Source of the DNA: Nectonema munidae
Lineage: Eukaryota; Nematomorpha; Nectonematoida; Nectonematidae
Length of the DNA: 64,000 nt
Assembly: GCA_030549495.1 (NCBI GenBank)
Contig: JAUIRK010000889.1
Location: 312,501-376,500, forward strand
Direction of reading: 5' to 3'
Positions 1 through 13,163 of this stretch are shown here, in pieces; position 1 is the stretch's first letter, and the number at the start of each line of letters is the position of its first letter. The notes under the pieces are model-generated. The model was not told the DNA's origin and ran no database searches. It worked only from the letters and a program-made list of their open reading frames with translations. Position numbers and translations under genes: made by a program.

Positions 1-235
1 TATAAATAATCAAATTAATAAATTTTAGCCTCTTTTGAGCACAGTAAAAATTTCTCAAAAAAATCAAGCCAAATGGAAAGGCAGACCTGTTTTATTGCAT
101 TGATGGAGACGACAAAGAGAAGAGGTAGAATGCTTGTGATTGGAGTAACTGGACTGTCGGGTAGGCCGAGCTGAAAAAAACAATTTAAAAATATTAACGA
201 GTAAAAGACAATCACCCACAAATTATATTGAGAAT
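1..235. other. AT-rich sequence, no feature seen
   Basis: There is a short open frame on the minus strand here, but it has no recognisable domain and no support beyond being open. I see no RNA gene or transposon end. Confidence 0.5.
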
Positions 236-346
236 GAATACTCTTTGAAGATCAATATTTCGAGAAAGGAAAATCGTCTTATTTAAAATACAATTGAAAA
301 AATAAGCAGTCTCAATCAGTCTTCAAATAGCTGGTCCTCAAAGGGC
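236..346 (-). mobile_element. Old, diverged copy of the ~125 bp TTAA-type MITE
   Basis: The right part reads GGTCCTCAAAGGG and matches the right end of the better preserved MITE at 42916-43037, including the preceding AGTCTTCAAA. The left part (CTCTTTGAAGATC) matches the CCCTTTGAGGACC left end of that copy. The internal AAGCAG and AATCGTCT segments are also recognisable. The flanking TTAA has decayed. This is a non-autonomous DNA element with no coding capacity; assignment rests on similarity to the other copies in this window. Confidence 0.5.
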
Positions 347-636
347 TAATTATTATAAAGAATTTGTTTCCTTTGTCTAATTTCTTTGATATTAATCTTA
401 TAAGTGCAGGAGGGGGTCGTAAAACACCCCCCCCCCCCCCCCACCCATTTACTAACAACTAAACAAGTTATTGTATAAAATTCGCTGAATCATATCCCTT
501 TAAAATTCATTTCTTTTCTTAAAATCGTTAGCTGCATCTTTTGATAACTCTGCAGTAAAAAAAAATTTTTTTTTAATTAACCTTATAACTTAGTGTCCAT
601 ACTAGATACTCCTTCTAAAATTTGTAATGATATATA
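347..636. other. AT-rich spacer with a 16-base C run
   Basis: A C homopolymer occupies 427-442, preceded by a G-rich stretch. I see no gene. Confidence 0.5.
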
Positions 637-1490
637 CAGTGGAGTGAAAAATTCTTTGGCCACAACTAAAAACTGTATTTTTTAGTTTTTATTTTTTTTA
701 ACTCTTTTTTTGCTAAAAATATAAACATATAAGTATAAATTTAAAATTTTATTCTCTTTATATTTTTATAGAAAAATTCATTTATATAGTTTACTTATTA
801 CAAATGCCGGGCAAACGTTTTCGGCCAGAGTACTTTATTCATATAATTTTTTTTATAAAAAAATTTTTTCAGGTTTTTTTAATAATAAATTTTTGACAAT
901 CTTCTCTTTTTATCATAAAATCTTTTGTTTGCTTGAGTTTTTCGATTTGATCATTCATGCCTTGAATGTCATTAGAATTGAGACCTAAAGTCCTATCTCT
1001 GTTAATAAATAGAAGTCAAAAAGCTATAGCTAAATTCTTTCCATTATCTAGAAATAATTTTTCTAAAAAATTATTGAAATTTGTACAGGAACTATTGCAA
1101 ATGAGGCAAAAACAGGTATTTCACAAAAATTGATTTAAAAAATGTACAAAAAATATTAAGAACATCCAATATAAATCTAAATTTCTCTGCAAGACAAGTA
1201 ATGTATGAAGATAAGTAATCATGAAATATTTCAATATATACAGAAAAAGGTATTCTTAAAAAAAAAAATTTGAAAGTTGTATTGCAGCTAGAAAAATCAG
1301 CTTTGACAAAAAGGTTCAATTAAAAAAAGTTTATTGTGGACAAAAGAAAAAGTAATTTAGAGTATGTCTGATAGTCTAAAAACAATTTTGATCGATGAAA
1401 CAAAATTAAGTTTTGTTCTTATGGGTGCAAATATGTTATAAGACCTAAAGGAATTTCTCAGTGGTGGCCGAAAACTTTTGCACTGTACTG
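637..1490 (+). mobile_element. Tc1-like DNA transposon relic
   Basis: Both ends carry related terminal inverted repeats flanked by TA. The left begins CAGTGGAGTGAAAAATTC and runs to GGCCAC. The reverse complement of the right end begins CAGTACAGTGCAAAAG and also runs to GGCCAC. A second TIR-like segment (ACGTTTTCGGCC) lies near 815-830. The interior plus strand gives broken pieces resembling a Tc1-family transposase: a piece like ALTKR near 1295, then near 1400 a piece like KIKFCSYG followed by YVIRPKG, which fits the region after the second catalytic aspartate in the family. Several stops interrupt it, so it is dead. The 854 bp length is shorter than the usual 1.3-1.6 kb, implying internal loss. 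Confidence 0.7.
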
Positions 1491-1492
1491 TA

Positions 1493-4400
1493 CATATACA
1501 ATAGTAATAAAGATAGTCGAATATTTATTTTTCTTTGAATTCGAGTTTTGAAGTTTTTGAAATTTCTTCATCATATTTCTGCGTATTTTCATATTTATAT
1601 TTGTAGATTCACACAAGAATTTCTTTTCCTTGTTTTAGCGTTTTTGCTGTCTTGATTTTTAGAATTATACCACAAAGTCAATGAACAAATTAAAGTGAAG
1701 CTGGAGATAAAGTCCATATGTAGGTCAGAAAAGTGTATGCGATGTGAATGTGGAGAAAGTGAGGATAAAAATGCTGGCTTACTTGTAGAATTGCGACACA
1801 GAGAAAGTAGAAATTAGCCAATCTACTGAACTGTTGAAAGAGGTTCAAGGGAATGAAATTCCAAGCCGTGTACTAAAGTATATAAAAAAATTTAACGATG
1901 AAATCACTCGAATCATAATCGCTAGTCCTTCGTCTTCCACATGAACTGGACAGTAGTGAATACAGAACTCGTTATGGCAGTTTCCAAATTCAGATTTCAA
2001 CCTCCCCAAAACAAATGAAGAATGCCTGCTTCTCATAACATCAGTATTTGGGCTTTTAATCGGAAAGAGTAAAAAGAATAGTAAATACTGACCCACTCCC
2101 ATTAATTGCATGTAGTGTTTAGATTAAATACATGATTATTAAATAACCTCAAACTCTTCATCAACTGGAACCACATAGGTAAGTAGAAATGAGAAATTGA
2201 TAAGCTAATATTATCGTTAAGAAGCTACGAGATATAAATATATAATATATACAGAATTGGGATTCAGTAGTACTTTTTCATTTAATATGTTCCATTAAAA
2301 GAGTTTACTAAAACGTCTAAACATTTTGAAAGAACTTTAAAGTAGGGCTGTCTGTCAGATATTGACATCATCAAACCGAGACAAATAGAACATTGAAAAA
2401 AGTCAAAAATTGGTATTTCTTAAAAAAATAATTCATATAGAAGATATACTTTAAAAGTAAAAGATGAGTTTTTATACTTAAAAAAGGGGAAAAAACAATC
2501 ACACTTGGAGGTAAATTTATCTAAAATTCTTCTAAATCAATTTCGTGGTTTAGCCATGTCAAAACTATCCTTGAAAACGGGGACCATTGTAGGAATTATA
2601 GGCATTAACTAACATTTAAAAATAAAAAAATAAAAAAAAGGAATTCTTTATATATATTTATTATCGACTCGCTTTCAACGCCCGATAAAGAGTTTGCGGG
2701 GAATATCGACGTCTTAGTAGATCTGTGCTCTAGTGCAATGATAGTTCTTAATTTGAACCTTCATTAAAAAAAGTTGAGAACCATTGGTCTAGCTAGACAA
2801 TAAAATCTTGCCAAATAAATTTCCATGCTAAGATCTTTATTCTCTCATTACTGTTCCACTGCATTTTAGTATACTCCAAACTGGATATCTCATTACAATA
2901 ACTTAAATATCAATAATGTAGATGAATATAGTCTACAATGTATTCTTCACTATCAAATTTTCATTTTGATTTCGATTTTTGCTTTCCTACCCATCTGAAG
3001 CATATGTAATAACTAGATTAATGGTAGTATTAATAGTTGTATTTCACATGAGTACTTTTTAGTTTTTTTATTTACAAAAAAAAATAATCTCTTTTGGAAA
3101 AAATTGTTTTTGATTGGAAAAAGGTGTGTATATATATTGAGCTATTCTTTTTAATAATATTTTAAGTTTGGTACAAATAAGGATAAAAAAATGGGATAAA
3201 AATATTTTATTATAAATTAAAATGACATTATAAATATACAAAGAATATCATCTATATTATAAAGAAAATTCATCGACTTCAATTCTAATTATACAATAGA
3301 GGAAATCATTGGAATAGCGGGATGAAATGATCTCACCATATGCTGTCATATCATGTACATTTTCGCCATTCCGAATACTCGATTTGCCATTACGAAGTCT
3401 TTATTTACGCAGCTGGTACAAAACGCTGCGAAAATGGCGCTTTTGACCCATGTGATGTATGTTTTATTCCCCATCGCCTAGCGGTTCGTGAAAAAATGGT
3501 TTCTAATTTTATGTTGTTGTTGTTAGCCCCTAGATTATACTATCCGATATGAGTATAATCTATCAGTTCAAAACAAAGCTTTGTTTAAACTGAGAGAGTA
3601 TATCCATAAAAGCAAGTACTACTAGGGAAAGGTGTAGAATTTTGTTACACTTTCGCAGCAGTAGCGATAAACCAGTTTATTTTCAGCCAACCCGCAAAAA
3701 TCCACCATAATCTACTGCTGGGTTTTTGTAGGCTTCTACATATGTCTAGAAAAAAATATATATATTTATAATATATAATACGTGTAATTGAGTCAGATCC
3801 AAGCTTCTGCTAAACGGTTTCCCCACAAAGTAAGTAGGTTAACTATTTTGCATAGCTTTGACCATAAGTAAATCGGTTTGAGTGTCGTGAAAAAACAACC
3901 TACAAACTATTAGTAGTTATAATTACTTTGATAATAAAAAAAAGTGTAAAATTCTAAGTTTGTTCAAAAAATGCCAACTTTGGCAAAGGTTTTACCAAAT
4001 AGTTAATTAATTTGAGCCAGACTTTATCAGCCTTTCAACAATAGCAAAAAATGTTAAAAGTAAAAAGAAAGCAAGAACATTATGCTTCATTTCTGGAGGT
4101 CTAATCATGAGATCCACAAAATTAAAAGAAATACAATCACAATCTCGCCAGATAAGCTAACCGAATTTCTAGAACATTTAAAATAGCGTATTTAATAAAA
4201 TTTGGTTTGGGAAAATTTATTATAAAAACAAAACTACAAAATTTTGCACACAATTTAGGGAGATTAAAGCTTGCATACACATTTGAGCTTATAAGATAGT
4301 TGTGTAAGCTTCATTTCTTGTATTTACATGTGCTTTTGTAAATAAACATGATAAAATTATCCATGTTTAAATTTCATTTCATGATCTATTCATATTCACC

Positions 4401-7400
4401 ATCAAGTATTTGACTAATTTGGGTTTTATAAGTTATAAGTTATAACAAGAAAGGTTTACCATGATTCCACAGCAAAGTGAAGGAAAGGTGAAATTTTCCT
4501 TTTTTAAGTTGAAAAGTTTAATGTGAATTTGCCTTGATTAAACCACACTTTTCGATTTATTTATTATTCATAGAGCTTTTCTTTAGATATCAAAACTAAT
4601 TTATCGGGGCAACTTTTCGTCACGTGCGTATACCTCAATTATATAGTCGTCGGTATCGCAAACCAAAGGAAGAATATTCTTCCAAAAGATGCAACGATGG
4701 GGAATCGAGACTAGAACTGCCGGATCAAGATCCTGCGTTTCCACCATTTTAATACTACAAAAGCCAACTTTGGGTATCTAAAAATGGAATTGGGTTGTAT
4801 GGTGTAAATGACCCTCAACATAAAAGTTGAAGCAAAAATGAAACAATTTTAAAATTTTATTATAAATTAGATGCAAAAAACGATATTTGTGATGCATTAT
4901 TATGAATGTAACACAAATATATTTCTTTTTAACCCCAAATAGATTTTTAATAAAAAGGTAGAGCTTCTATGCGACCATATGCCGCCCCATGCCCCATGCT
5001 AAGCCATTTATCTGCCAAATGAAGGTTATTGAGCAAAAATATTATTTTTCCACTTTTTTTTTTGTTTGAATAAAAAAGCTAGTATAAAAAAATATGAAAA
5101 ATAAAGATTTTTTTATATTTTTAATTAAAAAAATAAGGAAAATAAAAAGAATAATTTTTGGAGTCTCGTGCATATTTTCTCATGAATCAAGAAAGAAGAA
5201 AACGATTGAAGTCTCGAAAGGCAAAGGATCCTACACGTAGTGTGGAGGATCGTTCCACAAAAGATCATTTTTCTTCAAGTCACACTCACTATACGAATGT
5301 CCTCGTAAGCTAATATGATAGATTTATTCATTATAAAACTAAAAAGCATTATTTTATATTTTTAAAGTAAAAAATTTATGCCATAAACTATGCTAATCTG
5401 CTATTTTTTAACATAGAGTTGTTCCATTCAGATTTGCGAGTGAGAAAAAATGCAAAAAAAAGGCAATTAAATTTGAGGAACTTCGTATTGATAAATTGTG
5501 AAACGAGTAACGCCTCTTTTTTATAAATGAGAAAGAGACGAAAGACAAAAATAACAATCTATAAATAAAAAATGCTGCACCACTCTATGAAATGCTAATA
5601 TTAATAATAATTTGTATTCATAACATAAAGCTTTCTATCTGTGTGACCTTAAAAGCTTCATTTATTAAGTTCGAAGAAAGAAGACACTTTTTGAACTTGC
5701 AAACGCACCATATGTTGTTAGTGCTTTTCGTACACAGATATCATGATTCACATAATCAATACAACATAGACTGCTTGAGAGAGTGTGACAACTAACTCAT
5801 CAACAAAGGATAAGCAATATGGTACAAAGAAAGCAGTTTTTTATACTATTCCGAAAAAATAATAAATGTCTTCCTCTTTATTAAATCATTAATATTTAAT
5901 ATAGTAGTGACAAATGAATCAAAATTAAGTACAACAACAGAATTCATTTAGCATCAGCAGCAGCAACTTTTTATAACTTGATCGACATTGGTAGGAAATA
6001 TATGAAATATGTGAAAAAATTTTAAAATATTAAAAAGATCCCTGAATCCAGCGAGAATATAAGAACTAGCATCATCCAATGTAAAGAAGAAAATCTGAAA
6101 CTTAGAAGGACGGAGTAGGGCTTTTTGTAACAAGTAAAATCTACAAACTTAAATTAGCCAAAGTAAAGTATACCTATCCCACATTTTAAAAAGACATATA
6201 TATTTTAGTATATTTTGGTGCATTATTTGATGAAACAAATGAAAAAAATGAATAACCTAATTAAACATGAGAAACAAATAAGAAACACTGAAATTAACGC
6301 CATCTACATTGTTCACAGGTGATTTCGTTTATTGAAAGACTAGTTTTCTTCATGTGAGTAGAAACAATTGATCCGCACTATAAACTATCATACTCAAGGC
6401 TAATTTACTTTGTCCAGTATTCCCTTGAAATTATTTCCATATACTTGAATAAATACTCATCAAGAGAAAAAGAAAAATTTTGCTTACTATAAAGATTCTA
6501 CAAAGAGGGAAGAGAAAACCAAAAGTTCGAATAAAAAATAATATTTTATGATAAATTTACCAAAACAAGCACTATACAAAATTTTTTACAAGAATCGAAA
6601 TATAATAAAAATAAGTGAAATCAGTTGATGGAGTTATTTTCTGTTTTTAATTTTTTATGCAGAGACTTTCATCAGATTTTTTTGCACTTTATGGCGTGAA
6701 CTGTACTAAGAAGACATAATTTCATTCAATCAGATTTTATCCTTATTTTTCAATAAGATATAGATAGAGACTGCCACCTAGTAGTAGGAATGGAAAATCA
6801 AAAATATGTTTGAATAAAACAAATTCATGCTATTATTCATTTGCGTACTCTCATGTTTCCTACTCCGTTATTCCTTTACTTGAAAAGCAGCACGTCGACA
6901 TTGTTGACAAAAAAAGTATACTTTCATTTTATGCGTCTAAATAGTCAAATACCAAAAATATAGAATTTTTTATAAATCAAACTTTATAAACTATAATAAA
7001 AGTAGATTTATTTTGATAGCATATTTTTGTTTTGATTGCATCATTTATTTGCCATATGATTATCCTATGTCTGGCATATTTATAAGGCCTGATTTATAAG
7101 ACCAAGCAAAAAAGAGTTGAAAATGGGGTTTTTCATTGGTATTTTGTTTAAAATTTTCAACATAATACTAGAAACAAATTCACTATGAGGTTAAAAAGGA
7201 TGCAATACAGCAAGATTTTTTTGCTCCCTTGAGGCAAACAAGGTCAGTGTGTTCTGACTGAAAGCACACCATTTCTGTATTGAACCTTTTTATCCATCCA
7301 CTCTATCTTTCTAATGCTTGATAGAAATTGGTTCAGATGTTTTTTCCCTAAGTGAACGCCATAGAAGAGGAAGAAATTGATGGAAAAAAAAGAGATTCCC

Positions 7401-10400
7401 TGAAAGCACCAGATTAAACAGAATTTCTTGGATTAGCAGAGATGTTTGGGGGAGAAGATCTTCAAGAAACTTAAATTTTTCCACACGCGTTCAAAAAGTA
7501 ATGCCAAAAATGTGAAAGATGCAATAAAATATTTTAGTCTTTTCTTCAACGAGAATATGGTTAGCACATTTGTGAATTGAACAGATACAGGTAATATTCA
7601 ACTTCGTTTCTACATTCAATTGAGCATTTGCTGGCTTCACTCACTTGTTTTTTATATATCGGCAATCAAGAGATCAACATATTGAAGTCAAACAAATCTT
7701 TTAAGAAAAATATGCAATTACATTTTTGAAAGCTGCAGTTAGTAAGATGTGTTCATTATCATTTGTACTTTCGTATGATTTGATTCAAAGAGAGAAAGCG
7801 GCAATTATGTTAAAATGGTAGCGATAAGATGCAATCAAAACAAATTATTGGAAAATTGTCATCAATATTAGTCTCCAACAAACTGTGTAACTATAGATGA
7901 GCTATAGAATTTTTATGTTTTTTCAAGTGAAATATTTTAGACTCGATTTTTATATAATTATTCCAAATTTGCTAATATTGTCAAGAGATTAGTTTTCGTT
8001 AGATTAATTTGTATGCTAAACTCCTGACTCTAGTATTTATGTTGACAGATTTTTCATGAGTGATAAATTGTGTATATGCGCCAAAGATAAAAGTTTTCCA
8101 ATTTGTGGTAAGGTTAGGAACAATAGAATATGTATGCCACATGTTCTACGGCGTGCATACCTAAAAAGTTTCCGGTTGACTGAATTTAAGAGTATGTTTT
8201 TATTAACACAGTATTCTTTTTTGACCATTTACATTCTACACAAGCATTTGTAAAAAAATTTTAAATATGTTTATGTAGTATAAAGACAATATCTTTTAAG
8301 AATTGATACACTTGGATCAAAAGAACAGAGTAATCTTAGACTACAACAAATGTACCTCTGGGGTAGACGTTTTCAAAATGATCCTTCGAAGTTTTAGTGG
8401 CTGTTATAAAGCTTCGAGACGATAGCCAATAGCGATTTTTACAATTTTTTCGTCATTGCTGCTAATAACGGCTTGTTAATCATAAAAGCTAATGATTGAA
8501 GTGCTTACCGATCTAAATTGACAGGAATAGTTTTATAATGAATCTAGCTTAGCTCTAGCTAAAGGGTATATGAAAATGAGAAGCGAAAGTTTCTTTACTC
8601 ACTTTCCTTCTCAAAATCTGCATTCCTTTAACGGTTTCACCAAAACTAGTGAACCAACTGCAACACCGACCATTAAAGGTTACCGCTCTTCGACTAATCG
8701 TAAGCTTAGAAAAAAGGGAACAAGGAAGTGTAGTGAGTATGGGCAATATAGTAGCAAGGATCATACTTTATTTTCATGTCGTAACTGAAAACCACATCGT
8801 AAATTATATATTAAAAGAAATACACACACTTTGTCAAAAATTATTCTTTACAACCTCTTAAAATTAAAATATTAATTAAAATTTTTAAATTAAATTTTTA
8901 ATTAAATATTGTTAAATTTAATGTTTTATTTTGCTTTATTACAAAAAATATTTGTTATGAATCGTTTTATCAATTTCCGCGAGTACATGCTTTCAATGTT
9001 CGACCAAATTTTTTTGGTTTTGTTAAAAATAAAAATTGTTTCTATGATTAGATTTATTTTTATTTTTGAACTTTTTTGAGTATACGTTTAACGCCATCTA
9101 TATGGATTTTTTATAATATGTAAATTATTGTTTTATGTACTTATCAGAAACATTTTTTAGAGTACGAGAACTTTATTGAAACTGATATATAACTGAATTT
9201 TACTTTTTGATGAAGATTAGATATATAAATATAAAAAAGGATACATTAATGTGATAAATTTGACCATTTTAAATAGTAAAAGAACCTTTATCCCATTTTT
9301 CTAGTTCAAAATATTTTTTCAATACTAGAAAATTTGTAATAAATCTAACTATTTTTAAATACCATTTTACTACTTCCATCCAGAATTGAGTATTTTTTGC
9401 AAATAAAAAGTAGTTTTCGTGAATTCGTGTCTTTTATATTTTGTATATTACTCTAGAAAAGAAACAACCTTTGGATAAACCCCTTTAAATGAAAATTTCA
9501 GATAAAGTTGGATGAACCACAAAGTAAGAAAATATTTTATAATGCTGGAAGTGCCCGTTATTGAATTGAATAAATGATCTATTAATTCATCTGATCTCAG
9601 AAAGAGCAAATTATCGTTTCAAAAAATCCTATTTTCTAGTTTTTATTGAAAAAAAAAAAAAAAAAGTAAATTTATAATTTGATTAAAATGTTCAAAAAAA
9701 TTACTGCGTATAATAGTAATATTACTACGTAAATCTTATAATGAAATTACAATGGACGTTTTGTGGTAGTTGCTTGTTTTGGGGTTGATTGCATTATAAT
9801 CTCCAATATCTGTCTTCGCTTGCACCGTTAAAAAAGGAGATGGAGTGGATCGAAAAGGCTAAAAAAAATTAAAAACAAAATTTATTCCATTAAAAGAAAA
9901 ATGATATCAAGGAAAACGTTGGCATCAATGTTTGAAAAAAAAATTTAATAGTAATATGGTGAACAAAAGAGAGAGGAAATCATACTGCATTCATGCTTGC
10001 CAACTATCCCAATCTTGGCGGAATTATATCAATTTTGGCACTTCAAAAAGAATTTCAGGATAATAATTTTAGTGAAAAAATTAGTCAAAAATAATTTTAT
10101 TCTATTTCTTTAAAAAATAAAGTTACCATTTTAAAAAACAATTTTTCAAACTCAAATGTTGAGTGTAGAATAATTTCAGTATGGTGGTGACAAAGATTCT
10201 AACTGAACGGCGAACAATGATAGATAGATAGATATAATTGCACACCTTGTGCCATACTCCCATCACAAGAAATATTAACACACGGTGTTATTGTGCTTTA
10301 GCCTTGACAACACAGGTTACCAGTGACAAACAAAAATGTTTGGTTTATAATAAAACAAATTATTGATTTAGTTGAAAGTTATTTTTATATTAAAAAATGA

Positions 10401-10787
10401 TATCTGATAGATTATACTCTGCCTATATGGTACACGTTTGTACTCTTTTTTGTATGCATATTCAGCAGAAAAATAGTAATAAAAATTTTGTGAAAAAATA
10501 AAATATAGCAAGTAGATATAATCCCTATTTTCGATTTAAAAAAGAGAAAAATTTTACATGAAGACTCTAAAAAGTTGGCAAGTTGCGTAAACACTCGTCT
10601 CTAATTCGCTAACGTGGATAATACTCATCGCAATCATAAGCCCTAGTATGAGTGGACTGTGGAAAATTCGCACGTTAACTTTGGAAACATTGAGATAAAT
10701 GCCGACAATTTTAATGGTGACAGACAAAAACTAAGCCACCGACCCCCAATTTGAGGACAAAGTGTAGAAGAAGAAGAATAGGATAAT
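1493..10787. other. Long AT-rich stretch without a supported gene
   Basis: Over 9 kb with only short open frames (under 90 codons), none with a recognisable domain. Scattered items: a 53 bp palindrome-like relic at 2737-2789 resembling two hAT ends back to back (see findings), homopolymer runs (A run near 9648-9665), and overlapping two-strand small ORFs near 8037-8253 and 8555-8861. One frame at 8570-8788 ends with a few cysteines, but the spacing does not make a clear zinc finger. I see no tRNA, splice-supported gene model or transposon with two ends. Confidence 0.5.
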
Positions 10788-11027
10788 AAAATGTCGACAG
10801 TCTCAATGTCAACATTTGTTCAAATGTGACATAATGTCGACGCAAATTATTTTTTTATAGTATTTCTACTATTAATGCTACAACTTGTGATAAACTCATT
10901 AAAACTTATAAAATCGTAATAGTAGTAAAACAATAAAAAAAAATTATTAAGAGCGGCAATATATATTATGTCTTACATGAAGAAATATCAAAATTATAGC
11001 CGTTGGCGTTAAAACTGTCGACATTTT
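10788..11027. repeat. Inverted-repeat-bounded segment, possible MITE
   Basis: AAAATGTCGACAG at 10788-10800 is matched in inverted orientation by CTGTCGACATTTT at 11015-11027. TGTCGAC occurs again near 10838. The interior is AT-rich and non-coding. No convincing target-site duplication is visible, so the class is unknown. Confidence 0.35.
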
Positions 11028-12464
11028 GACCATCGGGTTTTTGCGATGCCATATATATATGCTATGCTATGATATTATATGCGTTTTGCCTATTTTCGTT
11101 CACACACTTTTCTCTTTCAACATTTTTTTCTTTGGTTAAATTCTGGTTGCGTAGATAACAAGTACCCCGGTTTTTAGTGAATTAATTCTAGTAAAAAAGT
11201 ACGACCTAAACGTGAGGGTTTATGCTATGTGTCATAGGATCTTATCTTTGAAGAGCAATCAATCAAAGCTTAATAAAATTTTCACGTAACTATCATTATA
11301 CACTTATACTTTATACTTTCAAATTTTAAATGATATCACTACATATAAGTTTTAACCTTCAATAAAAGCTCATAGCATATTTTAGCACATTTGTCTTCTT
11401 GAATGAATATTCTAATAGCTCAAAGGACTTCACTCATACTTTAAGTCCGTCCTTCACTCATAGCCAGCGCCCTCACATGGCTACATGGGGTCCCAGGGCA
11501 AAGATTTAGCGACGCGTGCTCCAATAAACTACGTCCTTAAACAATATTAAATAAATGACCACTAAAGAAATTCTAACACCATAAAATGAAATAAAGGTTT
11601 CAGGTGTGTTATAAATTTTAGAAGTTATTTTCTCCCTTGTAACAATTGAGGTGTAATCTATGTATATATTTTTTTATAATGGTCTCCCCAAAAAAGTGTC
11701 GCACTGAAGGCATAAGCACCCTCTGTGCCCCAACCTGCTCATAACGCAGTGCGCTTAAACGCGTATAAGGTACTTTTATATCAAATTGGTGTGTTGCTCT
11801 TTCTGAGATCAAATAAATTAATTAAGAAAGTTCATTGTAAATTTTTCAACTTTGTATAATTTCACTTAAACTTAATCTGTTTTTGCATCTTCGAGTCGGC
11901 TAACCCTCCCCTATCCCTACTATGGAATTTATTTTGACCCCCTATCTTTAGATATAAAAATTTATATACTTTCTTAGTCCACCCCTCCCCCTACCCTCTG
12001 CTTAGAGTCTAGTGATAGAAGTGCCTATATTATATAAATTTTATAAAGAGAATTAAAAAATATTATTTTTCAAAACTTGAATTCAATTAAGCATACGTGT
12101 CTTATCGTATATATTTAATACATTATCAACAGGTTATAGATTGTACTTCTGGCAATATCTTTTTCATATAAATACAACAAAATTGATTTATAACGAAGAT
12201 TGTTTGGACGAAATTGGGATTTAAAGAATACATTTATATGTTTAGAAAAATATATGTAATAAAAGATAAAATCAGTTAGGTTATAATGAACATTTTAAAT
12301 TTGTACTCAAGACTAGATAAATATTTAATAATTATTATTATTGTTCAGTACTGTGAAAAATAAATTTAATTAAAAAAATAATTGAAAGGTTGAATAAAAT
12401 AAAAAAATAAAAGAAAGTGAAAAGCAATCTAGAAAAAATGTGATACTAAAAGTAAATCACATGC
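11028..12464. other. AT-rich flank of the LINE/TCA cluster, no gene seen
   Basis: Short open frames only. A pyrimidine-rich stretch with CCCTCCCC and CCCCTCCCCC lies near 11900-12000. This is the unique DNA immediately left of the first TCA array. Confidence 0.5.
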
Positions 12465-12845
<381 letters not shown>

Positions 12846-12880
12846 TTTTTTTTTTTTCGTCGTGTTTCGTCCAAGTTATA

Positions 12881-13098
12881 ACAGGAAAATTTTTCCATTA
12901 TTTTTCCATTTATATTTTCCTTTCTTTTGAAATCAGGAAATTAAAATTTTCCTGAAATTAAGGAAAGTTTTATAATAATCATCATAATCATTATAAAAAC
13001 AACAAGAAAATTTTTCCATTATTTTTCCATTGATATTTTCTTTTCTTTTAAAATTTTCCTGAAATTAAGGAAATTTTTATCATAATCATTATAAAAAT
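12881..13098 (+). repeat. Tandem repeat in the 5' UTR of LINE 1
   Basis: Two copies offset by 121 bp, starting ACAGGAAAATTTTTCC and ACAAGAAAATTTTTCC. Both run through TTTTCCTGAAATTAAGG and end with AATCATTATAAAAA. The second is shorter (about 98 bp) because it lacks an internal GAAATCAGG piece. Tandem 5' monomers are known to carry promoter activity in some LINEs; that role here is inference. Elements 2 and 3 show no equivalent. Confidence 0.75.
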
Positions 13099-13163
13099 AA
13101 GTTTTTTTCTTTTTTTTTTTTATTATTATTCACGAATAATATTTTTAATTTTTTAAATTAAGT

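Noticed and set aside
1845-2111. 88-codon minus-strand frame
   Set aside because: No domain, no conserved motif and typical of chance open frames in this AT-rich region.
3340-3552. 70-codon plus-strand frame with several His and Cys residues
   Set aside because: Spacing fits no known zinc finger and there is no neighbouring coding or splice evidence.
8570-8788. Small frame with terminal cysteines that might be a zinc knuckle
   Set aside because: Cysteine and histidine spacing does not fit CCHC or C2H2, and it overlaps open frames in two other phases.
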